DNA of 64,000 nt from Morganella morganii (lineage in GTDB: Bacteria > Pseudomonadota > Gammaproteobacteria > Enterobacterales > Enterobacteriaceae), in the NCBI RefSeq assembly GCF_019402645.1, contig NZ_VKKS01000001.1, positions 2,029,382-2,093,381 on the forward strand. The letters run 5' to 3'. Both the position numbers and the translations under genes were made by a program. Positions within the stretch are counted from its first letter, which is position 1. Every line of letters starts with the position of its first letter. The notes below the pieces were generated by a model. That model did no database searches, was not told where the DNA came from, and was given only the letters and a program-made list of their open reading frames with translations. Positions 17,417 through 26,243 of this stretch are shown one piece after another.

Positions 17417-19336
17417 TCAATTCCCGCTCTGCATTGCTTCCAGCGTCTGCCAGCGTTCAAACGCTTCTTCCAGCGCATGCTCTTTTTCTGCCAGCAGCTT
17501 CAGCACATTATCTGTTTCATCATGCGGCTGATTAAAGAACTCAGGCGCACTGACCTGACTTTGCAGCTGCTGAATTTCCTCGTCGAGGGATTCCAGCAAT
17601 GAAGGCAGTTGTTCAAGTTCCCGCTGTAATTTATAACTTAATTTTGCAGATGTATTTACTTTTTTAATGTTATCTTTACGTTTTTCTTCCGCCGCCTGCG
17701 GTTTTACCGCTTTCTCAGCCGGTGCTTTCAGCGACTGCATCTGCGCACGCTGCTGCTGTGCATCAAAGTACCCGCCGACATAACGCCCGATGGTGCCGTT
17801 ACCTTCAAAAATCCAGCATTCTGTCACACAGTTATCAACAAACTGACGGTCATGGCTGACCAGCAGGACGGTACCCTGATAGTTATCGACCAGTTCTTCC
17901 AGCAGCTCCAGTGTTTCGACATCAAGGTCGTTGGTCGGTTCATCAAGGATTAACAGGTTGCTCGGTTTCAGGAACAATCTGGCCAGCAGAAGACGGTTAC
18001 GCTCTCCGCCGGACAAAGCCCGTACCGGTGTCCTCGCCCGTTTCGGATGGAACAGGAATTCCTGTAAATAGCCGAGCACATGGCGTGGCTTACCGTTCAC
18101 CAGCACTTCCTGTTTACCTTCCGCCAGGTTATCCATCACGGTTTTATCCGGATCCAGCGCCGCACGGTGCTGATCGAAATAGGCCACTTCCAGCCTGGTG
18201 CCGATATGCACACTGCCTTCGTCCGGCTGCAAATCGCCGAGCATCAGTTTCAGCAGCGTGGTTTTACCGCAGCCGTTCGGGCCGACGAGAGCAATTTTGT
18301 CGCCCCGGTTCACCTGAGCACTGAAATGACTGACCAGATCCTTACCGTCAATACCATAGCTGATATCATCAATTTCAAAGACGATCTTGCCGGAACGGGT
18401 TGCCTCTTCCACCTGCATTTTCGCTTTGCCCATCACTTCGCGGCGTTCCGCGCGTTCATTGCGCAGCGCTTTCAGGGCACGGACGCGCCCTTCGTTACGG
18501 GTACGGCGGGCTTTGATACCCTGACGGATCCACACTTCTTCCTGCGCCAGCTTGCGATCGAATTCCGCATTCTGCATTTCTTCAACGCGCAGTGCTTCTT
18601 CCTTGGCCACCAGATAATCATCATAGCTGCCCGGCCAGGACGCTAATTTTCCGCGATCCAGGTCGATAATCCGTGTCGCCATATTGCGGATAAACGAACG
18701 GTCATGAGAAATAAAGACAATGCTGCCGCTGAAGTTTTTCAGAAAACCTTCCAGCCACTGGATGGTTTCAATATCCAGGTGGTTGGTCGGTTCATCCAGG
18801 AACAGGACTTTCGGCCCGCTGACCAGTGCACGTCCGAGCGCCGCTTTACGCAGCCAGCCGCCGGAAAGTGCAGATAGTTTTTCATCCGCCGGTAATTCCA
18901 GATGAGCAATCACATCTGCTATCCGGCTGTCTAGCAGCCATAAGTTCCGGCTGTCTAAAATCTCCTGCAACTCCGCCATTTTTGACAGATTTTTATCACT
19001 CGGATCACTTTCGACTAATTTTGAGATCTGATGGAATGCCTTAATATGCTGCGCCTGCTCCGCCACCCCTTCGGCAACAAAGTCAAACACAGAGCCTTCC
19101 ACGTCACGCGGCGGATCCTGCTGCAAACGGGCAACAATCAGATCCTGTTCATAAATAACCGTACCGTCATCCAGCGGCTGCTCTTTGGTCAGCACGCGCA
19201 TCAGGGTGGATTTTCCCGCCCCGTTGCGCCCGACCAGACAGACACGCTCATTTTCTTCGATATGCATCTCCGCATTTTCCAGCAGCGGAGCATCACTGAA
19301 TGCGAGCCAGGCGCCCGCCATATTAATCAACGACAT
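17417..19336 (-). CDS. uup: ABC-F ATPase Uup
   Basis: Uup (639 residues) is a soluble ABC-F protein with two ATPase domains: Walker A GRNGAGKST near residue 37 and GPNGCGKTT near 352, signatures LSGGWLRKAALGRAL and LSGGERNRLLLARLF, and the interdomain linker of the family. A C-terminal coiled-coil domain (from about 555) binds DNA in E. coli. Loss of Uup raises precise transposon excision and affects ribosome function. It lies 8 bp after rlmKL and 33 bp before pqiA. Confidence 0.96.
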   Translation of the reverse strand: MSLINMAGAWLAFSDAPLLENAEMHIEENERVCLVGRNGAGKSTLMRVLTKEQPLDDGTVIYEQDLIVARLQQDPPRDVEGSVFDFVAEGVAEQAQHIKAFHQISKLVESDPSDKNLSKMAELQEILDSRNLWLLDSRIADVIAHLELPADEKLSALSGGWLRKAALGRALVSGPKVLFLDEPTNHLDIETIQWLEGFLKNFSGSIVFISHDRSFIRNMATRIIDLDRGKLASWPGSYDDYLVAKEEALRVEEMQNAEFDRKLAQEEVWIRQGIKARRTRNEGRVRALKALRNERAERREVMGKAKMQVEEATRSGKIVFEIDDISYGIDGKDLVSHFSAQVNRGDKIALVGPNGCGKTTLLKLMLGDLQPDEGSVHIGTRLEVAYFDQHRAALDPDKTVMDNLAEGKQEVLVNGKPRHVLGYLQEFLFHPKRARTPVRALSGGERNRLLLARLFLKPSNLLILDEPTNDLDVETLELLEELVDNYQGTVLLVSHDRQFVDNCVTECWIFEGNGTIGRYVGGYFDAQQQRAQMQSLKAPAEKAVKPQAAEEKRKDNIKKVNTSAKLSYKLQRELEQLPSLLESLDEEIQQLQSQVSAPEFFNQPHDETDNVLKLLAEKEHALEEAFERWQTLEAMQSGN

Positions 19337-19344
19337 AATTTCTG

Positions 19345-21459
19345 TTATTCCTCGCCTGCGTGGCGGATAAGCCAGCAGTTATGGATCTGACGGTTACGGG
19401 CAAAATCCTGTGACTGTGTTTTGGCGGTAATATCCTGAGCAACCAGCCCCAGTGCATCCATACCGTCCTGATCTAATTTAAAACCGCGTTTGTTGTTGGA
19501 GAACATCAGAGTGCCGCCGCGGCGCAGCATACGTTTCAGATGTTTCATCAGATCAATGTGATCACGCTGGACATCAAAGGTGTCCTCCATCCGTTTGGAG
19601 TTGGAGAATGTCGGCGGATCGATAAAGATCAGATCAAACTGTTCCGGGGTCTGTGCCAGCCAGCTCAGGCAGTCCGCCTGGATCAGGCGGTGCTGTCTGC
19701 CGCTCAGGCCGTTGCTCTGAAGATTACGCTCCGCCCACTCCAGATAAGTGCGTGACATATCCACGGAGGTGGTGGTGCGCGCGCCGCCGAGACCGGCGTG
19801 AACCGTTGCCGAGCCGGTGTAGGCAAACAGATTGAGGAAGTCTTTGCCTTTGCTCATCTGCCCCAGCATTTTGCGGGCAATACGGTGATCAAGGAACAGA
19901 CCGGTATCCAGGTAATCAGTCAGGTTAACCCATAACTGTGCGTTATACTCTTTCACCGGGAAGCTGTTCTGTTTCTCCGCCAGTTTCTCGTACTGCTGTT
20001 TACCTTTCTGGCGCTGACGGGTTTTCAGGATCAGCTTGTGCGCCGGTAACTCCAGCACTGCCAGTGTCGCGCTGATCACATCAAACAGGCGCTGACGCGC
20101 TTTATTCGGATCCACTGTTTTCGGCGGCGCATACTCCTGAACCACCACATAGTCAGCGTAACGGTCAACCGCGACATTATACTCAGGCAGATCCGCATCA
20201 TAAAGGCGATAGCATTCAACACCTTCCTTCTTCGCCCATTTTGCTAATTTCTTTTCGTTCTTGCGCAGACGGTTGGCAAAATCCACCCCGATATCCTGCG
20301 CCATTGCCGGTGGTGTTTCACTTAACTGATAATTTTTCTGCACACAATCCAGCGGGCCGTTTTTCGCCCTGAATTCGCGCTCCGCACGCAGTTGCAGACT
20401 ACTGAGCAGCTCCGGGGATGCACTGAATAATGACAGACGCCAGCCCGGGAAACGGGTTTTCACCACACGGCCGAACACACTGTGCAGAGCAATCAGAGCC
20501 GGCTCGCTCTCCAGCCGCTCACCATATGGCGGATTGGAAATAATGGTGCCTTTCGGCCCTTCCGGCAGCGGATTCTCCAGTTTGGTGGCGTCTTTCTGCT
20601 GAAACGTGATCAGCTTATCCACACCGGCGCGGCGGGCGTTGGCACGGGCCATATCCAGCACACGCTTATCGGTATCCGAACCGAAGAAACGCGCGGTTGC
20701 ACTGAGCAGACCGGCATTAGCGCGTTCACGCGCTTCTGCGCAGACCGATTCCCAGACCGCTTTATCATGGCCGCTCCAGGCTTCAAAGCCCCAGTGACGG
20801 CGGTTCATACCCGGCGCGCAGTCTGAGGCAATCATTGCCGCTTCAATCAGCAGGGTACCGGAGCCGCACATCGGATCCACCATCGGCGTCTCTTTCTGCC
20901 AGCCGGAACGCAGGATAATCGCCGCGGCCAGGTTCTCTTTCAGCGGTGCCTGACCGGCCAGTTCACGGTAGCCGCGGATATGCAGGGAATCCCCGCTCAG
21001 ATCAACCGCCAGCGAGGCTTTCTCTTTATTAAGATACACATTGATGCGGATATCCGGCTGCTGTTTTGCCACATCCGGCCGCGTGCCGGTTTTGCGGGTA
21101 AAGCTGTCGACGATAGCATCTTTGACTTTCTGTGCTCCGTACTGACTGTTGCGGATCTCATCATTGGTACCGTTGAAATGCACGGCAAATGTCTTATCTG
21201 CCGGGAACACAGACGGCCAGTCAATGGATTGCACCGCGAGATAAAGATCCATGTCACTATAGACATTAAACTCATTCAGCGGTAATAAAATACGGGATGC
21301 CAGACGGCTCCACATCAGGCACGTGTACATCGTATGCGGCTGTGCCCGGAAGTGAACGCCACCCTGCGTAATACTGAGATCCTCAGCGCCCAGTGTCGCT
21401 AATTCATTTTTTAAGAGTTCTTCGAGCCCGCGGGCGGTGCTGGCAAAATACGCGTTCAT
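19345..21459 (-). CDS. rlmL: Bifunctional 23S rRNA methyltransferase RlmKL
   Basis: This fused enzyme makes m2G2445 (N-terminal RlmL half) and m7G2069 (C-terminal RlmK half) in 23S rRNA. A THUMP domain (about 45-155) is followed by a methyltransferase with [15 protein letters not shown] and SNPPYGERL, then the second methyltransferase with [15 protein letters not shown] and [11 protein letters not shown]. Two adjacent ATGs exist; the second (21459) matches the E. coli start [16 protein letters not shown]. It heads the rlmKL-uup-pqiABC run. Confidence 0.97.
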   Translation of the reverse strand: MNAYFASTARGLEELLKNELATLGAEDLSITQGGVHFRAQPHTMYTCLMWSRLASRILLPLNEFNVYSDMDLYLAVQSIDWPSVFPADKTFAVHFNGTNDEIRNSQYGAQKVKDAIVDSFTRKTGTRPDVAKQQPDIRINVYLNKEKASLAVDLSGDSLHIRGYRELAGQAPLKENLAAAIILRSGWQKETPMVDPMCGSGTLLIEAAMIASDCAPGMNRRHWGFEAWSGHDKAVWESVCAEARERANAGLLSATARFFGSDTDKRVLDMARANARRAGVDKLITFQQKDATKLENPLPEGPKGTIISNPPYGERLESEPALIALHSVFGRVVKTRFPGWRLSLFSASPELLSSLQLRAEREFRAKNGPLDCVQKNYQLSETPPAMAQDIGVDFANRLRKNEKKLAKWAKKEGVECYRLYDADLPEYNVAVDRYADYVVVQEYAPPKTVDPNKARQRLFDVISATLAVLELPAHKLILKTRQRQKGKQQYEKLAEKQNSFPVKEYNAQLWVNLTDYLDTGLFLDHRIARKMLGQMSKGKDFLNLFAYTGSATVHAGLGGARTTTSVDMSRTYLEWAERNLQSNGLSGRQHRLIQADCLSWLAQTPEQFDLIFIDPPTFSNSKRMEDTFDVQRDHIDLMKHLKRMLRRGGTLMFSNNKRGFKLDQDGMDALGLVAQDITAKTQSQDFARNRQIHNCWLIRHAGEE

Positions 21460-21601
21460 CATGGTTTACCGTTGAAATAAAAAATTGGAGCGCATTATAG
21501 CGGATCCGGGCGGTAAATCATAAAATTGACGTTCACCTTTTTCCGGATAAACCCGGATGCCATTGCGGTATTACTGATAATAACGAAAAGAACGGATAAC
21601 A

Positions 21602-22726
21602 ATGACAACAACACCTATCACACTCTCCCGTTTGTACACCTTTCCTGTGAAGTCAATGAAGGGCATCCGCCAGTCACAAAGCCATGCCGGGGAAACCGGA
21701 CTGAGCTTTGACCGCAATTTTATGATAACGGATGAGACCGGAAAATTTATCACCGCCCGCCGTTATCCGCAGATGGTACTGTTTACCCCTGTGCTGCTGA
21801 GTAACGGGATTTACCTGCGCAGCCCGGAAGGCAGCGGTGCCACCATTCTGTTTGATGATTTCCGCCCCGATCACCTGCCGTGCGAAGTCTGGGGAAATCA
21901 TTTCACCTCTCTGCTTGCACCGGAAAAAATCAATCAGTGGCTGTGCCGGTTCTTTGATATCCCGGTGCAGTTGCGCTGGCTCAGCCCGCAATCCACCCGC
22001 AGAGTGAAAAAATTCCCGGATACTGCCGTGTCGTTTGCCGATGGTTATCCCTATCTGGTGATCAACGAAGCCTCTTTCCGCGAAGTACAGCGCCGCTGCG
22101 GTGCCGGTATTAAAATCGAGCAGTTTCGCGGCAATATTATTGTCACCGGTGCGGAGCCATTTGCGGAAGATCGCTGGAAAACCATTCAGGCAGGCGATGT
22201 GGTGTTTGATCTGAAAAAACCGTGCAGCCGCTGTATTCTCACCACTGTCAGCACCGATAAAGGTATTAAACATCCGGAAATGGAGCCGTTTCATACCCTG
22301 CAAACCTTCCGGAAAGCCGCTGATAATGATGATGTTGATTTCGGCATGAATGCTATTGCCCGCAACACAGGGGTGATTCAGGTCGGGGATATGGTAACCG
22401 TACTGGAAAACCGCGAACCGCGTCAGTATCAGGAACAAATCGTTGAGAAGGAGCAGACCGCACCCGCACGGCCGGAAGCCTCGCTGGAACTGACATTCAA
22501 CGGAAAATTATACCCGGTGAATAACCAGCATGTCTTACTGGAACAGCTGGAGGGCCATCAGGTCAATATTCCTTATTCCTGCCGTGCCGGTGTCTGCGGC
22601 TGCTGCAAAGTCACCCTGATCTCCGGTGAAGTCACGCCGCTGAAAGCCGGGGCGATAAAAGAAAACGGGGATATTCTGGCGTGCAGTTGTATTCCGAAAA
22701 CCAATATTACAATCCGCCACGAATAA
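21602..22726 (+). CDS. ycbX: MOSC and 2Fe-2S domain protein YcbX
   Basis: YcbX (374 residues) pairs an N-terminal MOSC beta-barrel and MOSC domain, which binds molybdenum cofactor, with a C-terminal plant-type ferredoxin. The Mo-ligand Cys lies in KPCSRCILTTV. The 2Fe-2S cluster Cys are in SCRAGVCGCCKV and the distal ACSC. In E. coli it detoxifies N-hydroxylated base analogues such as 6-N-hydroxylaminopurine together with CysJ. It is divergent from rlmKL and ends at a strong terminator. Confidence 0.95.
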   Translation: MTTTPITLSRLYTFPVKSMKGIRQSQSHAGETGLSFDRNFMITDETGKFITARRYPQMVLFTPVLLSNGIYLRSPEGSGATILFDDFRPDHLPCEVWGNHFTSLLAPEKINQWLCRFFDIPVQLRWLSPQSTRRVKKFPDTAVSFADGYPYLVINEASFREVQRRCGAGIKIEQFRGNIIVTGAEPFAEDRWKTIQAGDVVFDLKKPCSRCILTTVSTDKGIKHPEMEPFHTLQTFRKAADNDDVDFGMNAIARNTGVIQVGDMVTVLENREPRQYQEQIVEKEQTAPARPEASLELTFNGKLYPVNNQHVLLEQLEGHQVNIPYSCRAGVCGCCKVTLISGEVTPLKAGAIKENGDILACSCIPKTNITIRHE

Positions 22727-22731
22727 CGGAT

Positions 22732-22772
22732 AAAAAATACCCCCGGCAGATAAACCACCGGGGGTATTTTTT
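22732..22772. terminator. ycbX terminator
   Basis: AAAAAATACCCCCGG and CCGGGGGTATTTTTT form a long perfect stem around an 11-nt loop, with A- and T-runs flanking, so it can work for both strands. Confidence 0.92.
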
Positions 22773-22887
22773 GGCGTAATCTGTTTATCACATCCGGTGA
22801 CTGAATTGATCACTTATTAATAATAAGGATCTTTCGTGTGTTATATAACATTATCCGATCCTGATAATGATCGTTTACCGGACAGAC

Positions 22888-23433
22888 TCAGACAGCTCTG
22901 CCCATTAATAAACTCCCGGTTACCGGTGTTCGCGGTAATAAACGATCATTCATGATCTTTATCGGATCACAAAAACACATGCTCCGGTCGTGTAATTCAA
23001 GTACCGGATCAACCAGCAGACATAAACTGGCACTGTCCCCTGCCTCAGCCACAATAAAGTTACTGCGCTGGCGGTTGTTATCCGCCACCACTTCAACCAA
23101 CTGCCCCTGTTCCGGTTTTGTCATTGCGCAGAACAATGAAAAATACCAGCTCTTCGGCATTTGCGGCTTTAAAAAACGCGATGCAACTAACGCATTCAGT
23201 GTTAATTCAGCACACTGCTGTGCCGGAATATCTAATTTCTTAATCTGTTCTTCAAAGATAAAAAATAACGCGGCATCATCAACAGAAAACGGGCTGTGAC
23301 ACCGTGCATACGGCGCCAGCAGGCGTGGTGCAAAATGGGAGCGGAATACCATTCCGTTGGCAAGATCCAGCATAATACGCTCATGCGTATCATCGTAATA
23401 CCACTGCCATTGATCGTCAGGTTTTATTTTCAT
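22888..23433 (-). CDS. zapC: Cell division protein ZapC
   Basis: ZapC (181 residues) stabilises FtsZ filaments by promoting lateral bundling. The N-terminus MKIKPDDQWQWYYDDTHERIMLDL, split here only for description, and the segments NGMVFRSHFAPRLL and VASRFLKPQMPKSW are family hallmarks, as is the C-terminal DPIKIMNDRLLP. It follows pyrD on the same strand after a gap of 188 bp that includes a hairpin. Confidence 0.94.
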   Translation of the reverse strand: MKIKPDDQWQWYYDDTHERIMLDLANGMVFRSHFAPRLLAPYARCHSPFSVDDAALFFIFEEQIKKLDIPAQQCAELTLNALVASRFLKPQMPKSWYFSLFCAMTKPEQGQLVEVVADNNRQRSNFIVAEAGDSASLCLLVDPVLELHDRSMCFCDPIKIMNDRLLPRTPVTGSLLMGRAV

Positions 23434-23579
23434 CTGATCATATTCCCGGCTAATACCTGATTAGCGATTCATATTTTTCACTACACATTAAATAAAATAA
23501 TTAAAAATGATTGTTTGCTTTAACGTGCATTGCCTGTCAGTGACAATTTTTCAGGCAACATTTGAAAATATAGAAGAAA

Positions 23580-23602
23580 CAGGGGGAAAAATAAACCCCC
23601 TG
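23580..23602. terminator. Hairpin after pyrD
   Basis: CAGGGGG and CCCCCTG pair perfectly around an A/T-rich 9-nt loop; the minus-strand exit is TTTCTTCTA. It lies 20 bp past the pyrD stop, before zapC, and may act as a partial terminator. Confidence 0.6.
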
Positions 23603-23621
23603 ACAGGAATAATGGTAAAAA

Positions 23622-24632
23622 TTACAGGCAATTTACAATATTTTTAATTAATTTGGGCCCGTGGTAGATAAATCCTGAATAGATTTGGATCAATGATGCG
23701 CCTGCTTCCATTTTTTCCCGGGCAGCAACCAGAGAATCTATTCCGCCGACACCGATGATCGGTAATTTACCGTTCAGTTCTTTCGATAATAAACGGATAA
23801 TTTCGGTGCTCTTATTCTGCACCGGACGACCACTCAATCCGCCGGTTTCATTACAGTGATTCAGTCCCTGCACTAATGAGCGATCTAATGTGGTATTAGT
23901 GGCGATCACACCATCAATATTATGGCGTACCAGACTATCAGCAACCTGAATTAATTCTTCCGTTGTTAAATCAGGAGCAATTTTTACCGCGACAGGCACA
24001 TATTTTCCGTACTTCTGATGCAGTTCCTGCTGCTTTATTTTTATTGCTGACAGCAGATCATCCAGCATATCGCCGTATTGCAGTGTCCGTAATCCCGGGG
24101 TATTTGGTGATGAGATATTAACGGCGATATACCCGGCATGGGTATACACTTTATCCATACAAATCAGATAGTCATCCTTTCCCTGCTCGACTGGTGTATC
24201 TTTATTTTTGCCGATATTAATTCCCAGAATACCGCCGAAACGAGCCTGTTTAATATTCTCAACCAGGTTATCCACCCCGAGATTATTAAACCCCATCCGG
24301 TTAATTAACCCTTCTGCTTCCACAATACGGAACAGACGCGGTTTATCATTTCCCGGCTGTGGTTTCGGTGTGACAGTACCGACCTCAACAAAACCAAAAC
24401 CCATTGCATCAAACGCTTCAATACATTCGCCGTCTTTATCAAGACCGGCGGCTAATCCCAGCGGATTTTTAAAAGAGAGTCCCATGCACTGAACGGGTTT
24501 GGTGGCGACATGCTGCTGAATAAGAAAACGGAAAGGAGAGCGGGAAAGACGTTTAAGCTGGTGAAAGGTGAATTCGTGGGCGCGTTCCGGATCAAGGCGG
24601 AACAGGGCCTTCCTGACTAGCGGATAATACAT
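23622..24632 (-). CDS. pyrD: Dihydroorotate dehydrogenase (quinone)
   Basis: PyrD (336 residues, class 2) oxidises dihydroorotate to orotate at the inner membrane using FMN and quinone, the fourth step of pyrimidine synthesis. The N-terminal amphipathic segment [19 protein letters not shown] contacts the membrane and quinone. [11 protein letters not shown] binds FMN, and [11 protein letters not shown] holds the catalytic Ser region. In E. coli the ssu operon separates pyrD from pepN; here a TPM-domain gene does. Confidence 0.97.
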   Translation of the reverse strand: MYYPLVRKALFRLDPERAHEFTFHQLKRLSRSPFRFLIQQHVATKPVQCMGLSFKNPLGLAAGLDKDGECIEAFDAMGFGFVEVGTVTPKPQPGNDKPRLFRIVEAEGLINRMGFNNLGVDNLVENIKQARFGGILGINIGKNKDTPVEQGKDDYLICMDKVYTHAGYIAVNISSPNTPGLRTLQYGDMLDDLLSAIKIKQQELHQKYGKYVPVAVKIAPDLTTEELIQVADSLVRHNIDGVIATNTTLDRSLVQGLNHCNETGGLSGRPVQNKSTEIIRLLSKELNGKLPIIGVGGIDSLVAAREKMEAGASLIQIYSGFIYHGPKLIKNIVNCL

Positions 24633-24798
24633 CTTAAATACCTTTTGCTATAGATATGTGTTTTCGGCACAACACGCAGTACCGGGCAATTTCTCTGTAA
24701 CAAAATAGGTCGTGAATCATAGCTGAAACAGCGGGAGCCTATCTCAGGCGGCTATAATAGGTGAAATGCTCCCGTTCTGCACGGATTTTTTACGCAGT

Positions 24799-24827
24799 AA
24801 ATGACGCACGCTCTTTGCGTGTCATTT
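24799..24827 (-). terminator. Hairpin after the TPM-domain gene
   Basis: AAATGAC and GTCATTT with further internal pairing (GCAC/GTGC-like) make a hairpin just beyond the stop codon at 24837. It has no long U-run on the minus strand. Confidence 0.4.
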
Positions 24828-24836
24828 ATTATCAGA

Positions 24837-26042
24837 TTACCAGCGCCCGGATGCACCTCCACCGCCACTGCGCCCGCCGCCTCCGGATGATGATCGGCTG
24901 CTGCTCCGGCTGCCGCCGCTGCTTCCTCCGCCACGACCGCCGCGGCCTGAACCGCCGCCGCCGACAGTGACAAAACCAAAATAATGTCCGATACCGATAA
25001 ACATCCCGAATCCGGCCCCTGCCACCATGCCGGCGGCCAGACTACCCTCTGAAAACAGTAATCCGAAAATAAAGGCAAATCCGCCGGACAGAAAGCCGAT
25101 ACAGATTGAAACCCGTAACTTCTGTGGCCGGACAATTTTACTCAGTATCCGGTATAACCCGCCAAGACTGAGCAGGAATAAGAAGAAAGCGGCGATAAAC
25201 ATGGTGAATGTCAGCACCACCACCAGCCAGAACGGCAGAATTTTCAGGAACAGAAACTGACTCCAGCGTGGTAATTCAGTGTAGAGAAAATCTTCTCCAA
25301 AATGGATGCCGTTTCCGTCCGGGTTATTAAAACCGCCGAAGTACCAGGTCAGATAAATAATAATGGCGATCGGAACCGCTGCTTTCAGTTTGAAACGCTT
25401 CACCGTGCCATAAAGGAAAGCTCCCCACAGATACGCACTCGCAGCCAGTACCGCACCAAGGACAATATCCGGCCAGCCAATGGGCCCTGCCTGTTTGGCG
25501 ATAAAAAATGCCGGGGTGGTCACTGCGGGCAGCGGTTCATTACGGACTCTGGCAATCAGCGCATCGACAGTATCATTAATACCACCAGCATAATTGCCAA
25601 TTTTAAAATTCGGAACGAAATAATCATTAAGGATACGATTTGCCACGGCATCACTGACCGCCCCTTCCAGCCCGTACCCGACCTCAATCCGCATCTCACG
25701 GTCATCCGCTGCCACCAGCAGTAAAATACCGTCATCAATATTGATACGACCCAGTCGCCACTGGTTAAATACTTTTTCCGTGTAACTTTCAATATCACGC
25801 GGCCCGGTGGTATTCACAGTCAGTACCGCAATCTGAGCACCGGTCTGCTCCCGCAGAGCATTCAGTTTCTGCTCAATACCACTGCACTCACCGGCTGTCA
25901 GTAACCCGGCGGTATCGGTGACCGCTCCCTGCATACGGGGAAATGTCTCCGTCTGAGCCAATGCCGTCGCAACGAAAAGCAGCAAAAACAGGGAAAATAT
26001 CCCCTGCATCCGGCGACTGCTCCGGTTAATTTCATTTCTCAT
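24837..26042 (-). CDS. TPM-domain membrane protein (YgcG-like)
   Basis: The 401-residue protein has a signal peptide (1-29, ending ATALA), a TPM domain (about 40-165, with VTDTAGLLTAGE, QIAVLTVNTTG and EVGYGLEGAVSDAVANRIL), then about five membrane helices between 190 and 360, and a Gly/Ser/Arg-rich tail (365-401) ending in Trp. This is the YgcG layout of TPM proteins. TPM domains occur in thylakoid PSII-repair factors and in bacterial membrane proteins; function here is unknown. It occupies the place of ssuEADCB in E. coli. Confidence 0.85.
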   Translation of the reverse strand: MRNEINRSSRRMQGIFSLFLLLFVATALAQTETFPRMQGAVTDTAGLLTAGECSGIEQKLNALREQTGAQIAVLTVNTTGPRDIESYTEKVFNQWRLGRINIDDGILLLVAADDREMRIEVGYGLEGAVSDAVANRILNDYFVPNFKIGNYAGGINDTVDALIARVRNEPLPAVTTPAFFIAKQAGPIGWPDIVLGAVLAASAYLWGAFLYGTVKRFKLKAAVPIAIIIYLTWYFGGFNNPDGNGIHFGEDFLYTELPRWSQFLFLKILPFWLVVVLTFTMFIAAFFLFLLSLGGLYRILSKIVRPQKLRVSICIGFLSGGFAFIFGLLFSEGSLAAGMVAGAGFGMFIGIGHYFGFVTVGGGGSGRGGRGGGSSGGSRSSSRSSSGGGGRSGGGGASGRW

Positions 26043-26140
26043 CCCGAAATCCTTTCTTTATATACAGGCTCTTATTATCCTGAGTTTACCGTATACGGTT
26101 AAAAATAACGCTCTGTTACTGTGACAATGTATTGCAGTGC

Positions 26141-26172
26141 AAAAAAAAAACACCTCCGGAGAGGTGTTTTGT
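26141..26172 (-). terminator. pepN terminator
   Basis: On the minus strand ACACCTC and GAGGTGT pair around TCCG and are followed by about ten T residues. It is a strong intrinsic terminator 70 bp past the pepN stop. Confidence 0.92.
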
Positions 26173-26243
26173 CTGTAGCAATACCGATGCAATCATCCGG
26201 ATCTTCCCCGGGGTCACAGATTCCCCCGGAGAAGTCTCACCGA

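Noticed and set aside
21674-22438. 254-codon open frame on the minus strand
   Set aside because: Antisense to ycbX, which has intact MOSC and ferredoxin motifs.
24840-24960. Possible repeat array in the Gly/Ser-rich coding region
   Set aside because: The GC-rich near-repeats encode the low-complexity tail of the TPM protein and show no regular unit or spacer.
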